In this document: positions 24,450-35,568 of the stretch, in pieces
Position numbering within the stretch: position 1 is the first letter of the stretch
How the letters are laid out: each line of letters opens with the position of its first letter
Assembly (NCBI GenBank): GCA_020536535.1
Contig: JAHLWZ010000856.1
Span: 1-64,000, forward strand
Origin: Pelomyxa schiedti
Taxonomy: Eukaryota; Evosea; Pelobiontida; Pelomyxidae
Direction: 5' to 3'
DNA length: 64,000 bases
Position numbers and translations under genes: made by a program
Notes under the pieces: generated by a model
What the model was told of the DNA's origin: nothing
Seen by the model: only the letters and a program-made list of their open reading frames with translations
Database searches by the model: none

Positions 24450-24679
24450 ACAACCTTTTTTTGTAAATCTAATCGGGTGTCATGCCTTTCTATTCTATTT
24501 GGTAGTCACATGTCAACGCAACTGCGACCTGTCAATCCAAAAGAGGATTCTGCAAGCTGAATTTTCTTCCTTTATAAGTTTTGACACCGACAGGTGTCAA
24601 ACCAAAAAAAAAAACATACAAGCAACAACCGCAATAAAAAACAAGCGACATACAAAAAAAAAAGCGTTTTTGAAAAAGA

Positions 24680-26096
24680 ATGAGCCGAACAGTCGAAGAA
24701 GTGGTGGCAATCGACGATTTCAATGACATGAACCTAAAGGAGGAACTATTGAGGTAAAAAAACTGCGTTTTCGAAAAAGCAAACTCATGTATGGTAGGGG
24801 AATTTACAACTATGGTTTTGAGAAACCCTCCATGATCCAGCAGAAAGCAATACGTCCTCTTTGTGAAGGCCGCGACGTAATTGCACAAGCTCAATCCGGA
24901 ACAGGCAAAACCGGCGCCTTTGCTATTGGGGCTCTGCAGAGGGTGGATACTGATGTTGAAGGATGTCAAGCTCTATTTCTATCTCCAACGAGGGAGCTTG
25001 CTAATCAGACATACTCGGTAGGTATTGTTTGGCTCTTTGCGGAACTTAATTCTAGTGTAGGTCATTTCAGAAATAGGCCAGAGAATGGCTCTTTCTTGTG
25101 CTTTGTTGATAGGAGGTCTTGGGATGAATCTCAGTGATGCACGCAACTGTAAAGTGGCAGTCGGAACACCCGGCAGGGTCTGTGATATGATAAACAGAGG
25201 CTTCCTTGATCCGCGAACAATACGAATTCTCATCTTGGATGAAGCCGATCAACTCTTGGACAGGTTCTTTGCCATATGTAGTTTTCACAAGTAATTTTTC
25301 CATAGGAACTTCAAAGAGCAGCTCTATGACATTTTCCAAGCCCTCCCACGCCAAGTTCAAGTTGGATTATTCTCAGCCACAATGACGCCTGAAGCCCTTG
25401 AGATAACCCACAAGTTCATGAACAATCCCGTAGAAATTTTAGTCAAGGCTGAGGAACTGACTCTTGAGGGAATGAGGCAGTATTACATAGACGTTGAACG
25501 AGAAGACGCTAGTATGCACTCTCCACTACTTGAGGTAATTAAACTCACAATCCTTAGAACTGGACACTCTTTGTGACTTGTACGATACCCTGAGCATTTC
25601 CCAATCTGTCATATTTGCCAATTCATGCAGAAAGGTTCAATTCATATCTGACCAGCTGCACCAGCGACGATTTACAGGTTAGTTCCCACCTCAACCCATA
25701 GAAAAATACTTACCATTCAATAGTATCATGTACACATAGCCAGTTGAACCCCAAAGAGAGACTGTCGATTCTCAAAGACTTCAGGTCAGGACACACGCGG
25801 GTTCTAATATCCACGGACGTGCTGGCAAGGGGCATAGACGTCCAACAAGTCTCCCTCGTTATAAACTTTGACCTCCCTCTAGAGCCTGAGACCTATATCC
25901 ACAGGTATTTCTTCATCGTTTCGACAAAGATGTGTTTCTAAACACTACAAGGATTGGACGCAGTGCCAGGTTCGGAAGGAAAGGCGTCGCCGTGAACTTT
26001 GTCACGTCAAGGGATGGCACCAAATTACATCAACTGGAGAAAATGTATGACACTTCCATCGTCCCGATGCCAACCAACATAGCCGATTTCTTGTAA
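24680..26096 (+). CDS. eIF4A-like DEAD-box RNA helicase
   Basis: Start [20 protein letters not shown], then after a short intron the Q motif [18 protein letters not shown] and motif [14 protein letters not shown]. Motifs Ia PTRELA, GG in LLIGGLG, Ib [33 protein letters not shown] and [15 protein letters not shown] are all visible, the last across an intron. The end [15 protein letters not shown] is close to that of eIF4A and of the exon-junction helicase eIF4AIII/FAL1. It unwinds RNA using ATP, in translation initiation or the exon junction complex. Sequence by eye does not decide which. Seven or so introns. Confidence 0.9.
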
Positions 26097-26240
26097 ATAA
26101 GAGGGGATAAAAGATGTTACAATCTTTTTTTTGTTATTCCATGGTTGATGATGTGGACAGAGATAGGTTTTAGTAACAAAAATGGTATACCCGTGATGAG
26201 ATTCGGTAGGGGAAAAGGGGTATGTACATCATAAAATGGG

Positions 26241-29200
26241 CTAGTCATTTTCTATGAGTTTGCGGGGAAAGTACGAGAATGGTATCAAGGGGGCTGTGTC
26301 TTCCAGGAGCATTGCAGTAAAGAAGCACTGTGTGGCCTTTTGGCAATCGTTGGTTGCTTGTGTGACTATGCCCATGTATTTCCATGCCTGCTGGAAGTTA
26401 GAGGACTTTGAACAAAACGAAGGAGATACGATATGGCTTTCAGGGTTGTTTCGTAGTGCAGTTGTAATGTAGTGTTCTGCAATTTGTGGGTTCCCGTTTT
26501 CCATTGCCTGAACTGCAACAGCAATTAAGCTGTTATGATGAATTGGGTCGACACTGAGTGATTTTTGGTACTAGGCAGGGAGGAAAGTAAGAGAAGGCTA
26601 AGGCCACCCCGCCCCAGAAGTTTCAACCAGTAAAGTCTTGGCTGGGGTAGTATCAAGTTCCGCTTCGAAAGCAAGAACGTCTGCCATGGAGATGGTGTGG
26701 TCACACAAGGAACTCCGGCTGCTGGTTAGTTTGGCCGCCTCCTTGATACAGTGCTGTGCATCTTGGTGTTGGCTAAGTCCTGGGATGTGTTAAGAGATTG
26801 GAGTCGCACTTAAAGATACTGTGGAAGCAGGTGGCAAGGGAAAACCAGAGAAACCCTTCTGGACCACAGTCTTTTTGGGAAATATCCAGTGTTGAAGGTA
26901 CGAAAGTAAGTTCCGTTCTTGCACTTCTCACCTCTTTTTTTCGGGGTCACAGAGTATTTCAGAGATAGGATTACTAACCCACGTTAGCGACATCTGTGAT
27001 CGTACTGGAGCGAAGTGAGAGGGTATCTTCTGCCCTGCATTTAAGTTAGTAATCAAAAAGAAAATCGAAAGTGCCCCAGTACTCTTGAGTTTTTGGGTTT
27101 TGATTTCCAGAGCAGGCTATGGCAGAAGTATATACATTGATGGCTCCGCGGATATCACCAAGTGTTTCAAGGATCTTGGCTTTAATTACCAATAGCCTGA
27201 AATGAGTGCACATTAATATTCCCCTAAGAGTGTGTTGTACCTACCTCAGATAGGTTGGAGATAGCAGTAGCCCTGCATTAACTACATCCATCGCAGCAGA
27301 AAATTCGTGCTTCGAAGTAAGCAATAGTGCAAGTAACGCATACGAGTCAGTGTGATTTGGGTTGAGTGCCAAGCACTCCCGTACACTTGCAATAGAATGA
27401 TCAGTCTACTAGGCATTTATTACCTGATTAGTAGGTGGGAAAAGTACCTGTCGAATGTCAGCCAGCTGCAAAGCGATATAATAAATGCATTGGTAATCGT
27501 CAGGGTCCATGGATGCCGCAATGTGAAGCTGTTCAAGTGCTTTGGCACAGAGTGCCTTTTTGTTCTCACAAGTTGTGGCTGGTTCCCAAAGAAAAACCGC
27601 ATTTAGATGTAGTTGAGGTGTTTTGAGGAGACAAACCTGTCAAAGCAGCTTTGCCATACGAAATCCCCACCATTAAATGAAGACGAGGTAGCATAGGTGA
27701 TGCTGGAGCTTCTTTACAAATATTTATCCCAGCATTCCCATGAGCAATTGCTTTTTGCGGCTGGTCATAGTGAGGCAGTAACCCCCAAGAGAGTTTACTT
27801 ACATCTTCAATATAATTGAGAAAAACTTTGGTGGCAATAGACTGAAGGAAGACATCTTCTGGTTCATATGCTAAGCACTCCAAGATTACTACAATTGCAC
27901 TACGGTATCTAGGGTTTTTTTTTTTGGTTTTGGTTTTTTTTTTTTTTAATCCAAACTGGACACGCAACCACTGCAACCTGCCTTCCACAAGCTATGAGAC
28001 TTAGAAAGAATTGTGCCCACATATGTGTCGTGTGAACCAGTCGTGATGAAATCTCCCTTTCAACTGCCTATTTGGCAAGGGAACCATCAGACCCGAAAAT
28101 AAAAGAAGAAATACTCTTATGAGATAGGGATACTGTTGTAGCCGTGAGTAAATTATGGAATAGGCATCATAAATTCCACTAGCATCCTGAGTTTGTTTAG
28201 TTGAAATTTCAATATTAAATTAATTTGAACCTGCTCTGCCACAGATTGCATTTTCTCAAGCATCATCAGAGATAAAACTACCTCTTCCTCAAGTGTTATT
28301 GGGACATAGTCTGTTTTAGACTCCGGTAAAGGTGGATAAAGTGCTGGCGTGCACTTGAAAAGAAGTGTATGAACAAGGGATGCCAGAAACTGAATATGGG
28401 TTTCTGGCAAAAGGTTGGCAGGTGCGTGCAACACTTTCCTTATGATTTGAATAGCATCCACAGTTTTTCCCCTGAGGTAGTCATTTAAAGTATGCAATAC
28501 AACGAGAAGTACACACTGAGACAAATTCAAATGTACAATGCAAAGCCAGGCCTTATCTGTATACTTTCTGCAAGCTGCAGGCATTAGTACCAAATCAGGA
28601 TATACTGCTTCTGCATGATGAAGCAGAAGCCGGTAAGTGTCATAAGCTTTCTTTTAAAAATAAGTTTGCACACTTCATTGTTTTTACAGTTGAGGACCTG
28701 CTGTTTATTAGCTGTGAGTAGTTTATCTGCACACCAGAGTAGTCCCTTTAGTACACCAACAAATTCCCGTAACGGAAGAACTTTGGGATCAAGCTTGTTA
28801 TCAAATCTGTTTGAATGAGAAACCAGAGGAAGGATGAAGGACTAATACTTCAAAAATAACTCCATAGCCTCATCATCGTGCTTGGTTGCCACTTTTATCT
28901 TAGCCAGTAATAGTCTTGCTTCCACATTATCTTCTCCAGCAAGGGAGAAAACTCGTTTTAATTGCTCTTCAGCTTTCTCTGCGCAGCTTAGTACTTCTTC
29001 ACCGGTAATAATGGACAAAGCAGAGGAAGCTGCAGCAGCTGCCGAGGTGATTCCGGATGCAGAACTTGCTGTTGCTGCTGTTGGCGTTGGAGTTGGAGTT
29101 GTAGTTGTAGTTGTAGTAGAGGGTGTTGTGGTAGTGGCAGCATTTAAGCTGTTGACAGCACTTGAAAGTGCGGGTGCGTTACGTGCAGCTCGAGCTCTTA

Positions 29201-29659
29201 TACTGGCAGTGCCGGATACTGTAGATAACATTTGGGAAACAGGAACAGTAACAGACACGGAAAGCGATGATGATCGCACCTGTGGTGACTCAATACCCGG
29301 CTGTGCATGTACGGGAACTTGCATTGGCGAAGAAACAAGTGGAGGCGATTGAGGGGTCTAGACCAGAAAATTAAAATTAAGCACAAAAGATTCGATTGGG
29401 TTAACATTAACACAACTCACACTGCATTCGCGTTTCGTGGGGGAGAAAAGAAACACCAAACCTCAGGCTTCTTTTTCCCCAAACAAGCCTTCATAGAAAC
29501 CACTTCCAGTTCAGCCAAACACAAAGGCTCGAGTGCCGTTCCTGGGAACTCCTTTGACAGTGCCTTTACGAGCAGGCTCACTTTGCTCCATTCCTTCTGA
29601 GACCTGGCTAGATCTATCGTCTGCTCGAGTTTCTTCTGCTTGGAGCTGACTTGTTTCAT
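26241..29659 (-). CDS. TTC7/YPP1-like TPR protein
   Basis: The start MKQVSSKQKKLEQTIDLARS and KEWSKVSLLVKALSKEFPG resemble the N-terminus of TTC7 proteins. Later exons carry LEEEVVLSLMMLEKMQSV, a block like the EEALLLLLISESM of animal TTC7, then helical TPR repeats (AYEPEDVFLQSIATKVF, LHLMVGISYGKAALTGLS, ATKCFFTA-type units) up to the C-terminus near 26241. An Ala/Ser/Thr-rich insert (about 28990-29320) interrupts the N-terminal half. TTC7/YPP1 is a subunit of the plasma-membrane phosphatidylinositol 4-kinase complex with EFR3 and PI4KA. Introns are numerous, and the exons between 26500 and 27500 were not fully resolved. Identity is likely but rests on scattered blocks. Confidence 0.65.
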
Positions 29660-29846
29660 CTTATGGTTATAACGAATGCCAAAACGAAACGAGCCACTGC
29701 GCCGGCAATTCCTATCACTGTCCGAATTATTTGTTTCCCTTTCATAAAAAAGGAAAGGAAAAAAAAAGACATAACGCGAAAACAAACGATCTGGGTGGCC
29801 TTTGTTTCGAGGTATTAAACGAGATCTCATTGTGGTGGCCGGAAAC

Positions 29847-31479
29847 CTAGGATCTGGTGTTGGACCTGCATAGTATGCCTCCGGTGAGGGGAACTTTGGC
29901 GCCGGTTGTCTTGGGGAAAGTGATAGGCAAACCGAGCTTGGATCTCACAGCCAAAAGTGCGAACGCTTCTGCCTCAAGAGAGTCCCCTCTCCAGTTCAGC
30001 CTGGAAAACCACTTGTTTAGTTGGCTCAATTTTAGTTAATTCATTGTTTAGAGATTCGAGTGGTTTCTTCAACCTTTCCACGCTATCCACAGTGGCTGGA
30101 GTCAACAAATTCTGAAGATACTTCATCAACGTGGGATTACTTCTTCCACCACCTTTTTGGCTTGTTTTAGTATGTTCCTCCATTTCTAACGCGTAAATAG
30201 GTAAGTACCCGTTACAAACCACCTTACAGGAGGTGTGGGTAGGTGCTCTCTAGCGGCAGCACAGGCAGATGCTGTCAAATACGTGAGAGTAGCTGCACCA
30301 TCGGCAGGACTATGGGTCTCTATTTGGTTGTAATTTACTTATTAATCTTCGTTTGTTTGGTACATATATCTCAGCTTTCGGTTGGAAAATACCTATTTCA
30401 TCTATAAGTTTGAGAAACTCTCCCCTGTCCAGAGACTTTGGTGGTGACCTTCTAAAGTAAGGTTTTTGCAATACCCGCTCTATGAAGGGTGTATCTATAG
30501 TCCCTGAGCTGGCAAGTACCCCTTTTTTAATTCTCAATGATCAAAAATTTGGGTAGGAATAACCGTTATAATCGCAAGGCTTTCCAGTGTGCCTTAGTGC
30601 CCAATCATCAATGAGCGCATTTCCAGGACCTGTGTCAAAAGCAACAACTTCAATACCATCTATAAAAAATGTAAGCGATCTCTTGGATAATTTGTTTTCA
30701 CACCATGCGCTCTCCATAGGCACGTAATGTTTGAAACCCCTCCAATGTTGAGAATTGCAACAGGATTTTCTGATATCTCATTGGCACCCTCTAGTAGGGC
30801 AGCATGATACACTGGAACCAAAGGGGCACCCTACAATACGATTATCAATGAAGAAACTGGTCTGGTTACCTGGCCGCCATTCTTGACGTCGTTTATTCTC
30901 AACTGATAGACTACATCTATTCCAGTTGCATTTGCCAGGTGCTGACCGTCACCAATTTGAGTAGTAATGCCAGCTGCAGGATTGTGATAGATTGTGTGCC
31001 CATGGAAACCTACAGTAAAAAAACGGTATGTACAGAATCAAATGAAATGCAAAAAGATTATGGAACCGATTATGTCTATGTCTGCAGGCGCATACCCAAA
31101 CTCCTCCATAAATGATTTCACAGCTTCGACATGATCATCTAGGTCGAAAAGCACATTGCCTCTTAATATTCCATGTGGTAACTGGTAAAAAACCTGTCAA
31201 CTGTCGCTCCAACGCAACTAAATCCAAATCAGGTGGAACACTGCCTCCCAATACTGCTATCCTCCTCAAGCCATCTGTGACCTGGGGGGGAAAAAGTCAA
31301 GTAGAATGCCAAACAACTAATAAGCATAGGCAACTGACGAGTTGTTTGTATTTGTAGGTCTTGTACTGGCCCAGGGACAATATCCTGTGACCGTCAGTTT
31401 CAATTACAGCCACATCAATGCCGTCCATCGACGTTCCGCTCATAAGGCCAATGGCACGCATTCGTGCAGCGGTGGCCAT
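29847..31479 (-). CDS. anmK: Anhydro-N-acetylmuramic acid kinase (AnmK)
   Basis: Exon 1 reads [20 protein letters not shown], the phosphate-binding signature of the family; the frame may start six residues earlier. Later exons give [16 protein letters not shown] or close variants, [95 protein letters not shown] and the end [20 protein letters not shown] with VPLTGGILC. All blocks of the ATPase fold are in order and length is normal. AnmK converts anhydro-MurNAc to MurNAc-6-phosphate, a step of bacterial peptidoglycan recycling. The gene has several spliceosomal introns and sits in a tandem of eukaryotic genes, so it is a settled nuclear gene, probably of bacterial origin. Confidence 0.9.
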
Positions 31480-31529
31480 TTCTAAACAAGTTTTCTATTT
31501 TGCTATTTTCAAAAACCCCCACCGGTGGA

Positions 31530-32571
31530 TTAGAGTTTTTGAGTCTGAGGAGTGCGATCTGGTTGGGTTGGACTTGATGCTGTTGTTGGGGTTGTGGTTG
31601 TGGTTGTGGTTTCAGCTTCAGCTTCGGCTTCGGTTTCCGTGGTTGTGCTTTGCAAAACTTGGATTATGGGAGGTGTTGGTGGTAATGCATTTGGAGCCTC
31701 TGGCGAGTCATTTTCCTCCTGTTCCTCAGTGAGTGTGAAATGATGTGCAGAAGCTTCTTCATTGTCATCAGAGGGTTCGCTGTGTTCCTCCTGGTCTTCC
31801 TCTTCATCGTCATTTTCATCTTGTTCACTGCTACTCTCTTCTGCATCTTCTTCATTGCTGGCAAGGTCTTCATTTTGTTCTTGTGGCTCATGACACTCTG
31901 AAGTCGAGCTGGTTGTGGTGACAAGTTTGGATGGTGGGCTGTTTGTAATGACCTTTATGCGTGGTCTCTTGCTTGCTGATGGGGTTGCTTCCGTCGGAAG
32001 TTTGACAGGCTTTTTCTTCTTCTTTTTTTTTTCCTCAAGAATTCCAAGAGCCAGATTCTAATTGAAAAGTTCTTACGGAGGAGGAAGGGGCGGGAACAAA
32101 TAAACCATTTCAACGTAAGGTGATGCTTCATCATTCAGTACTTCAATATTTACAGCCTTCCTCCCTTCGTCAGTTTTAATCTTTTCAGTGAGTTCCTGGT
32201 TTGCCTTCGAAATCTGAGGAAGAAATTCCCTCAATCTTTGCAGAACTGAACTTGAAGGTTACATCATGTGAGTTGAGTAGTGTTGCCAACCAATATAATA
32301 AGAACGGCACCATATACATATATTAATATCAAAACATTATCAACATTATTAATGTTGTGAAGAGTGAGAGGCTTTGCAATATACGTGGACTAGGCTGAAG
32401 TTTCTCTGTGGCAAAAATTTTACTGCGAACCGCGGCGCAACTTGGAGGGGAGCTCCCCGTCACGACGAATTTTCCTGAAAAGAGAAACTGTGTAAAACGG
32501 CTGAATGATGTTTCGAACAAACCCCCACCTTTGGTTCTATCCACCCCGTCTAAGACGTTGTCGGTCGCCAT
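31530..32571 (-). CDS. NOPCHAP1-like snoRNP assembly factor
   Basis: Start MATDNVLDGVDRTKGG. The central exon reads SSVLQRLREFLPQISKANQEL and continues IEVLNDEASPYVEM, joined by an intron to NLALGILEEKKKKKKPVKLP. This run, a helix ending in FLPQ..AN.EL, then a YVEMNL box, is the signature of the C12orf45/NOPCHAP1 family (DUF4598). The human protein links NOP58 to the R2TP chaperone during box C/D snoRNP assembly. The C-terminus is very acidic (Glu/Asp/Ser, 31730-31900) followed by Thr-rich sequence, longer than in animals. Its stop lies 50 bases before the AnmK start on the same strand. Confidence 0.75.
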
Positions 32572-33006
32572 CAAATTTTGTTGGACGGAACTGCAATAAA
32601 TGGAAGCGAGAAAATTGATGAGCGCGAAACCCCACAGGAAAAAGAGTTCTTTCTCAAAATGGGGTACCGTTGCTGACCCTTGGTGTAAGTACCCAGACAT
32701 CAAGGAATAATCCGATCAAAACCACTTGATGTGTCCGCCGGAGGAGATCAAAACTGATCTTTTTGTGGGCAAACGAGTTGCTTTTATTGCGCTGCCAATG
32801 TGCATTTGTGCTTTGTGTTTCTCAAAGCCCCGGGGTTCAGTTTTCTGGTTTTTTCCTTCGGAAACTCGAGTCTTCAGTTCTTCGTTTTTCTCCTTTGATG
32901 TTCCTCATTCTCCCTTAAGCCTGAGCAAGGATAATAACCTCACAGAATAACTGGAAGGGCAGGAAAAAAAACAAAAAACAACACACTAAAACACAAACAA
33001 AACGCC
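32572..33006. promoter_or_regulatory. Divergent intergenic region between NOPCHAP1-like and RING-H2 genes
   Basis: The genes on both sides point outward, so two promoters should lie here. An A/C-rich stretch with repeated ACAAA motifs lies at about 32960-33003, directly before the RING-H2 start codon. Frames seen here have no protein-like content. Confidence 0.35.
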
Positions 33007-34221
33007 ATGCCACAGTGCTTCTGTCACGGCTGCAACAGGTATTTCTCCACCAATACCACCACAACGACGGTGGTTCAGCCCCCTGACCACCAGGATGTCA
33101 CGGCCCTTCGCTGTCTACTGTGTGGTTCTGACTTCGCTGAGGAAGTTGACCCAGAGGACCCCCCTCGGCCACGGCCACAACCACAGCCACAGCCGCAGCC
33201 ACAACGACAACAACAGGAAATCGTCTCCTTCTCGGTGCCCCCTCAATCAACATCAACATTCTCAGGAACTGGGGGATCCACGAATTCCACAAGCTTCCCC
33301 AATTCGTTCGTGCTGAATTCCAACACTGGGGGTGGGGGAATGACTATCCAAGTGGGTACACTGTCTCCACAGCCACTGCAGCCACAGCCACAGCCTGGCA
33401 TGCCGATGCCTATGCCAGTGCCGCCCCCTGTGCATTGGGGCCAGACTCACTTCATGGTGCACACAAATATGTCTGGTGGCTTGCCGTTCCAGTTTTACCA
33501 GAACCTGCAGAACCTGTTCAATGTCGTTGCGGCAAGGCATGGATTGGAACCGGGGATGGGGATAGGTCCGTTGGGCCCATTGGGCCCTGGTGGCCTCCCC
33601 CAAATGCAGTTTGTCGTCGTCGCTTCTTTTTTTTCTTTTTCTCCCTCGGAGATATATGAGTCTACTAACTTGGGTTAAAATACCACCAGGCCAGGAGCAA
33701 CAGGTCTTGCCTCTGATCCCAGAAACTATGCCTGGGGAAACCACTTAAATGAGCTGATGCAGCAGATGTTTGATAACAGGTATCTTTCTGCACTGGTTTT
33801 TTTTTCTCCCTCTGCTGACCCCTTTACCAATAGTCAAGGGCGAAGTCGACCTGCATCTGCTAGTTCTATTTCTTCCTTGGCTGTTGTAAAAATCCAGCAG
33901 CACCATGTTGGTCAGTTGAATTTATTGTGTTGAAAAACTAACGGCCTTTCTTCACCTATAGATGATAAAGAAGAGTGCACAATATGTAAGGATGATTACA
34001 AAGTAGACGATGAAGTTACTATGCTGCCTTGCAAGCACCTGTTCCACCCAGATTGTATCAAGCACTGGCTAAATATGGTCCATTCAATTCACCTCAATTC
34101 CTCAACTCCCTGTAGCTGACTTTTTCACTTTTTTAAGCACAACACATGTCCTTCCTGCCGACACGAACTTCCCACTGATGATCCTGAATATGAGGCACAT
34201 CGCTCTCATGAGAAGAGCTAA
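33007..34221 (+). CDS. RING-H2 E3 ubiquitin ligase, RNF126/RNF115-like
   Basis: The N-terminus [16 protein letters not shown] with [12 protein letters not shown] forms a zinc finger like the BCA2 finger of RNF115/RNF126. A Gln/Pro-rich region follows (33160-33420). Conserved [13 protein letters not shown] and the exon [19 protein letters not shown] match the region before the RING in this family. The RING-H2 itself reads [32 protein letters not shown], and, after an intron, [14 protein letters not shown]. All eight zinc ligands are present, so ligase activity is expected. The family ubiquitinates mislocalised and cargo proteins. Start and stop are clear. Confidence 0.9.
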
Positions 34222-34407
34222 ATGCTACTGGGTTTAGAAGAGGAATGGTGATTGGCAATTGGCCATTGGCTTTCTCGTGGAAAGAGTGAAGCTTCTAGTG
34301 GCAAACCTCACCATTCCTTTGCTTGCCGTTTGTACTTAAGTAAAACTTGTCCTCAAAAGAACGCCTCTGTGAATTTTAAAAGAATTTGGTTTTGCACAAA
34401 AGGAGTG
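34222..34407. other. Short convergent intergenic region
   Basis: Separates the RING-H2 gene (plus) and the Ras gene (minus), which converge. Nothing beyond transcript ends is apparent. Confidence 0.4.
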
Positions 34408-35325
34408 TTACGAAATACAGCAGTTAGATGGCTCTTTTTTTCTTGGATGAGGGGGTGGATGTTGACTTCGGCGAATTTGTCTTACAGTTTCAAAGAAAGC
34501 CTGCTCAATATTTATTCTGGTCTTTGCAGAGGTCTCTCTTTAACGGAATGAGTGAAAGAGGATACAGGGTTATAGTAGAGGGGAAGTATACATAAAAGGA
34601 ATTTCGAATGATTTAGCCATATCAGCGCCTTCCATTGTTGTGACTTCACGTGAGGTTTCAAGATCACACTTGGTCGCAACAAGGATCATGGGAATTTTTT
34701 CGTTATCTCTTGCTCTTAGCACTTTATCCCTAAACAAGAATGTAAAAAACCTTGAGGTATTGGCGATAGTGCAGTACCTGTAGGATGGAATTTCTTTAAA
34801 AGAATTACGTGATGTGACACTATAGACAAGTAGAAAAGCCTGGGCCGTTCGTATATACCTGGTACAAGTGTGAGTTGTTTTTTGTCTGGATTGCTTCGTA
34901 AGTTACGAGTCACTCATTGCACTGTATTCTTCCTCACCGGCTATAAAAATTTAGTAAATATGCCGGAAACTGTGGGAGCCAATACCTGTATCAAGGATAT
35001 CTAGCAAGCATGGTGCCTCCGAGTCAACTAAACAAGACTTTCTGTAACTGTCCTTTTGTTTTGTTGTTTAGTCTGGCTGTAATAGTTGAAAACTGTAGTT
35101 ACTCTGCACCTCTATAGTTGGATCCAGGTCCCCTGCCCAATAACTCAACAAACAATAAGCAATAGAAAAACCAACGAACCAACGAATGCATTTTGCGTGA
35201 ACGTTAGAACCAAGGAAGACTTGCCAACTCCCCCACCACCAAGAACAACAAGTTTGTGTTCCTATGCAGTTACAAAAAAGTCATATAGTTTTTTCATTGA
35301 GCACTGCACTCACAGTGACACTCAT
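34408..35325 (-). CDS. Ras-subfamily small GTPase with CAAX box
   Basis: About eight exons. MSVT is joined to EHKLVVLGGGGVGKSSLVL (G1), then after introns DLDPTIEDSYRKSC (effector loop), CLLDILDTAGEEEYSAMSDS (G3), YIRTAQAFLLVYSVTSRNSF, ILVATKCDLETSREV (G4) and ETSAKTRINIEQAFFETV (G5). The tail RRSQHPPPHPRKKEPSNCCIS ends in CCIS, a CAAX farnesylation box with a second Cys before it and a basic patch. The glutamine usual after DTAG is Glu here (AGEEE), a change at the position (Gln61) that normally aids GTP hydrolysis. In amoebae Ras proteins act in chemotaxis and macropinocytosis. All phases agree. Confidence 0.9.
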
Positions 35326-35568
35326 GGCTGGTTACTGCGTCCGCTCGGCAGTTTTTTTTTGGTTTGTTTAGTTTGGAAAAATATCGATGCAGGTTTACTT
35401 GAACAAGCGATTATTTTTGAACTAAGTTTTTGAAGGGGAATTGAACTTGAAAAAAGAGGTGATCAGCTTGGTTCCTTTGGCGGCTGTTTGGTTCCTCTTT
35501 TGCTGAATTGCAGCTGTATCTACTCTGGCTCGTTTCTTGGCGCCCTTTTGTGGTTGTTTGTTTGTTTG

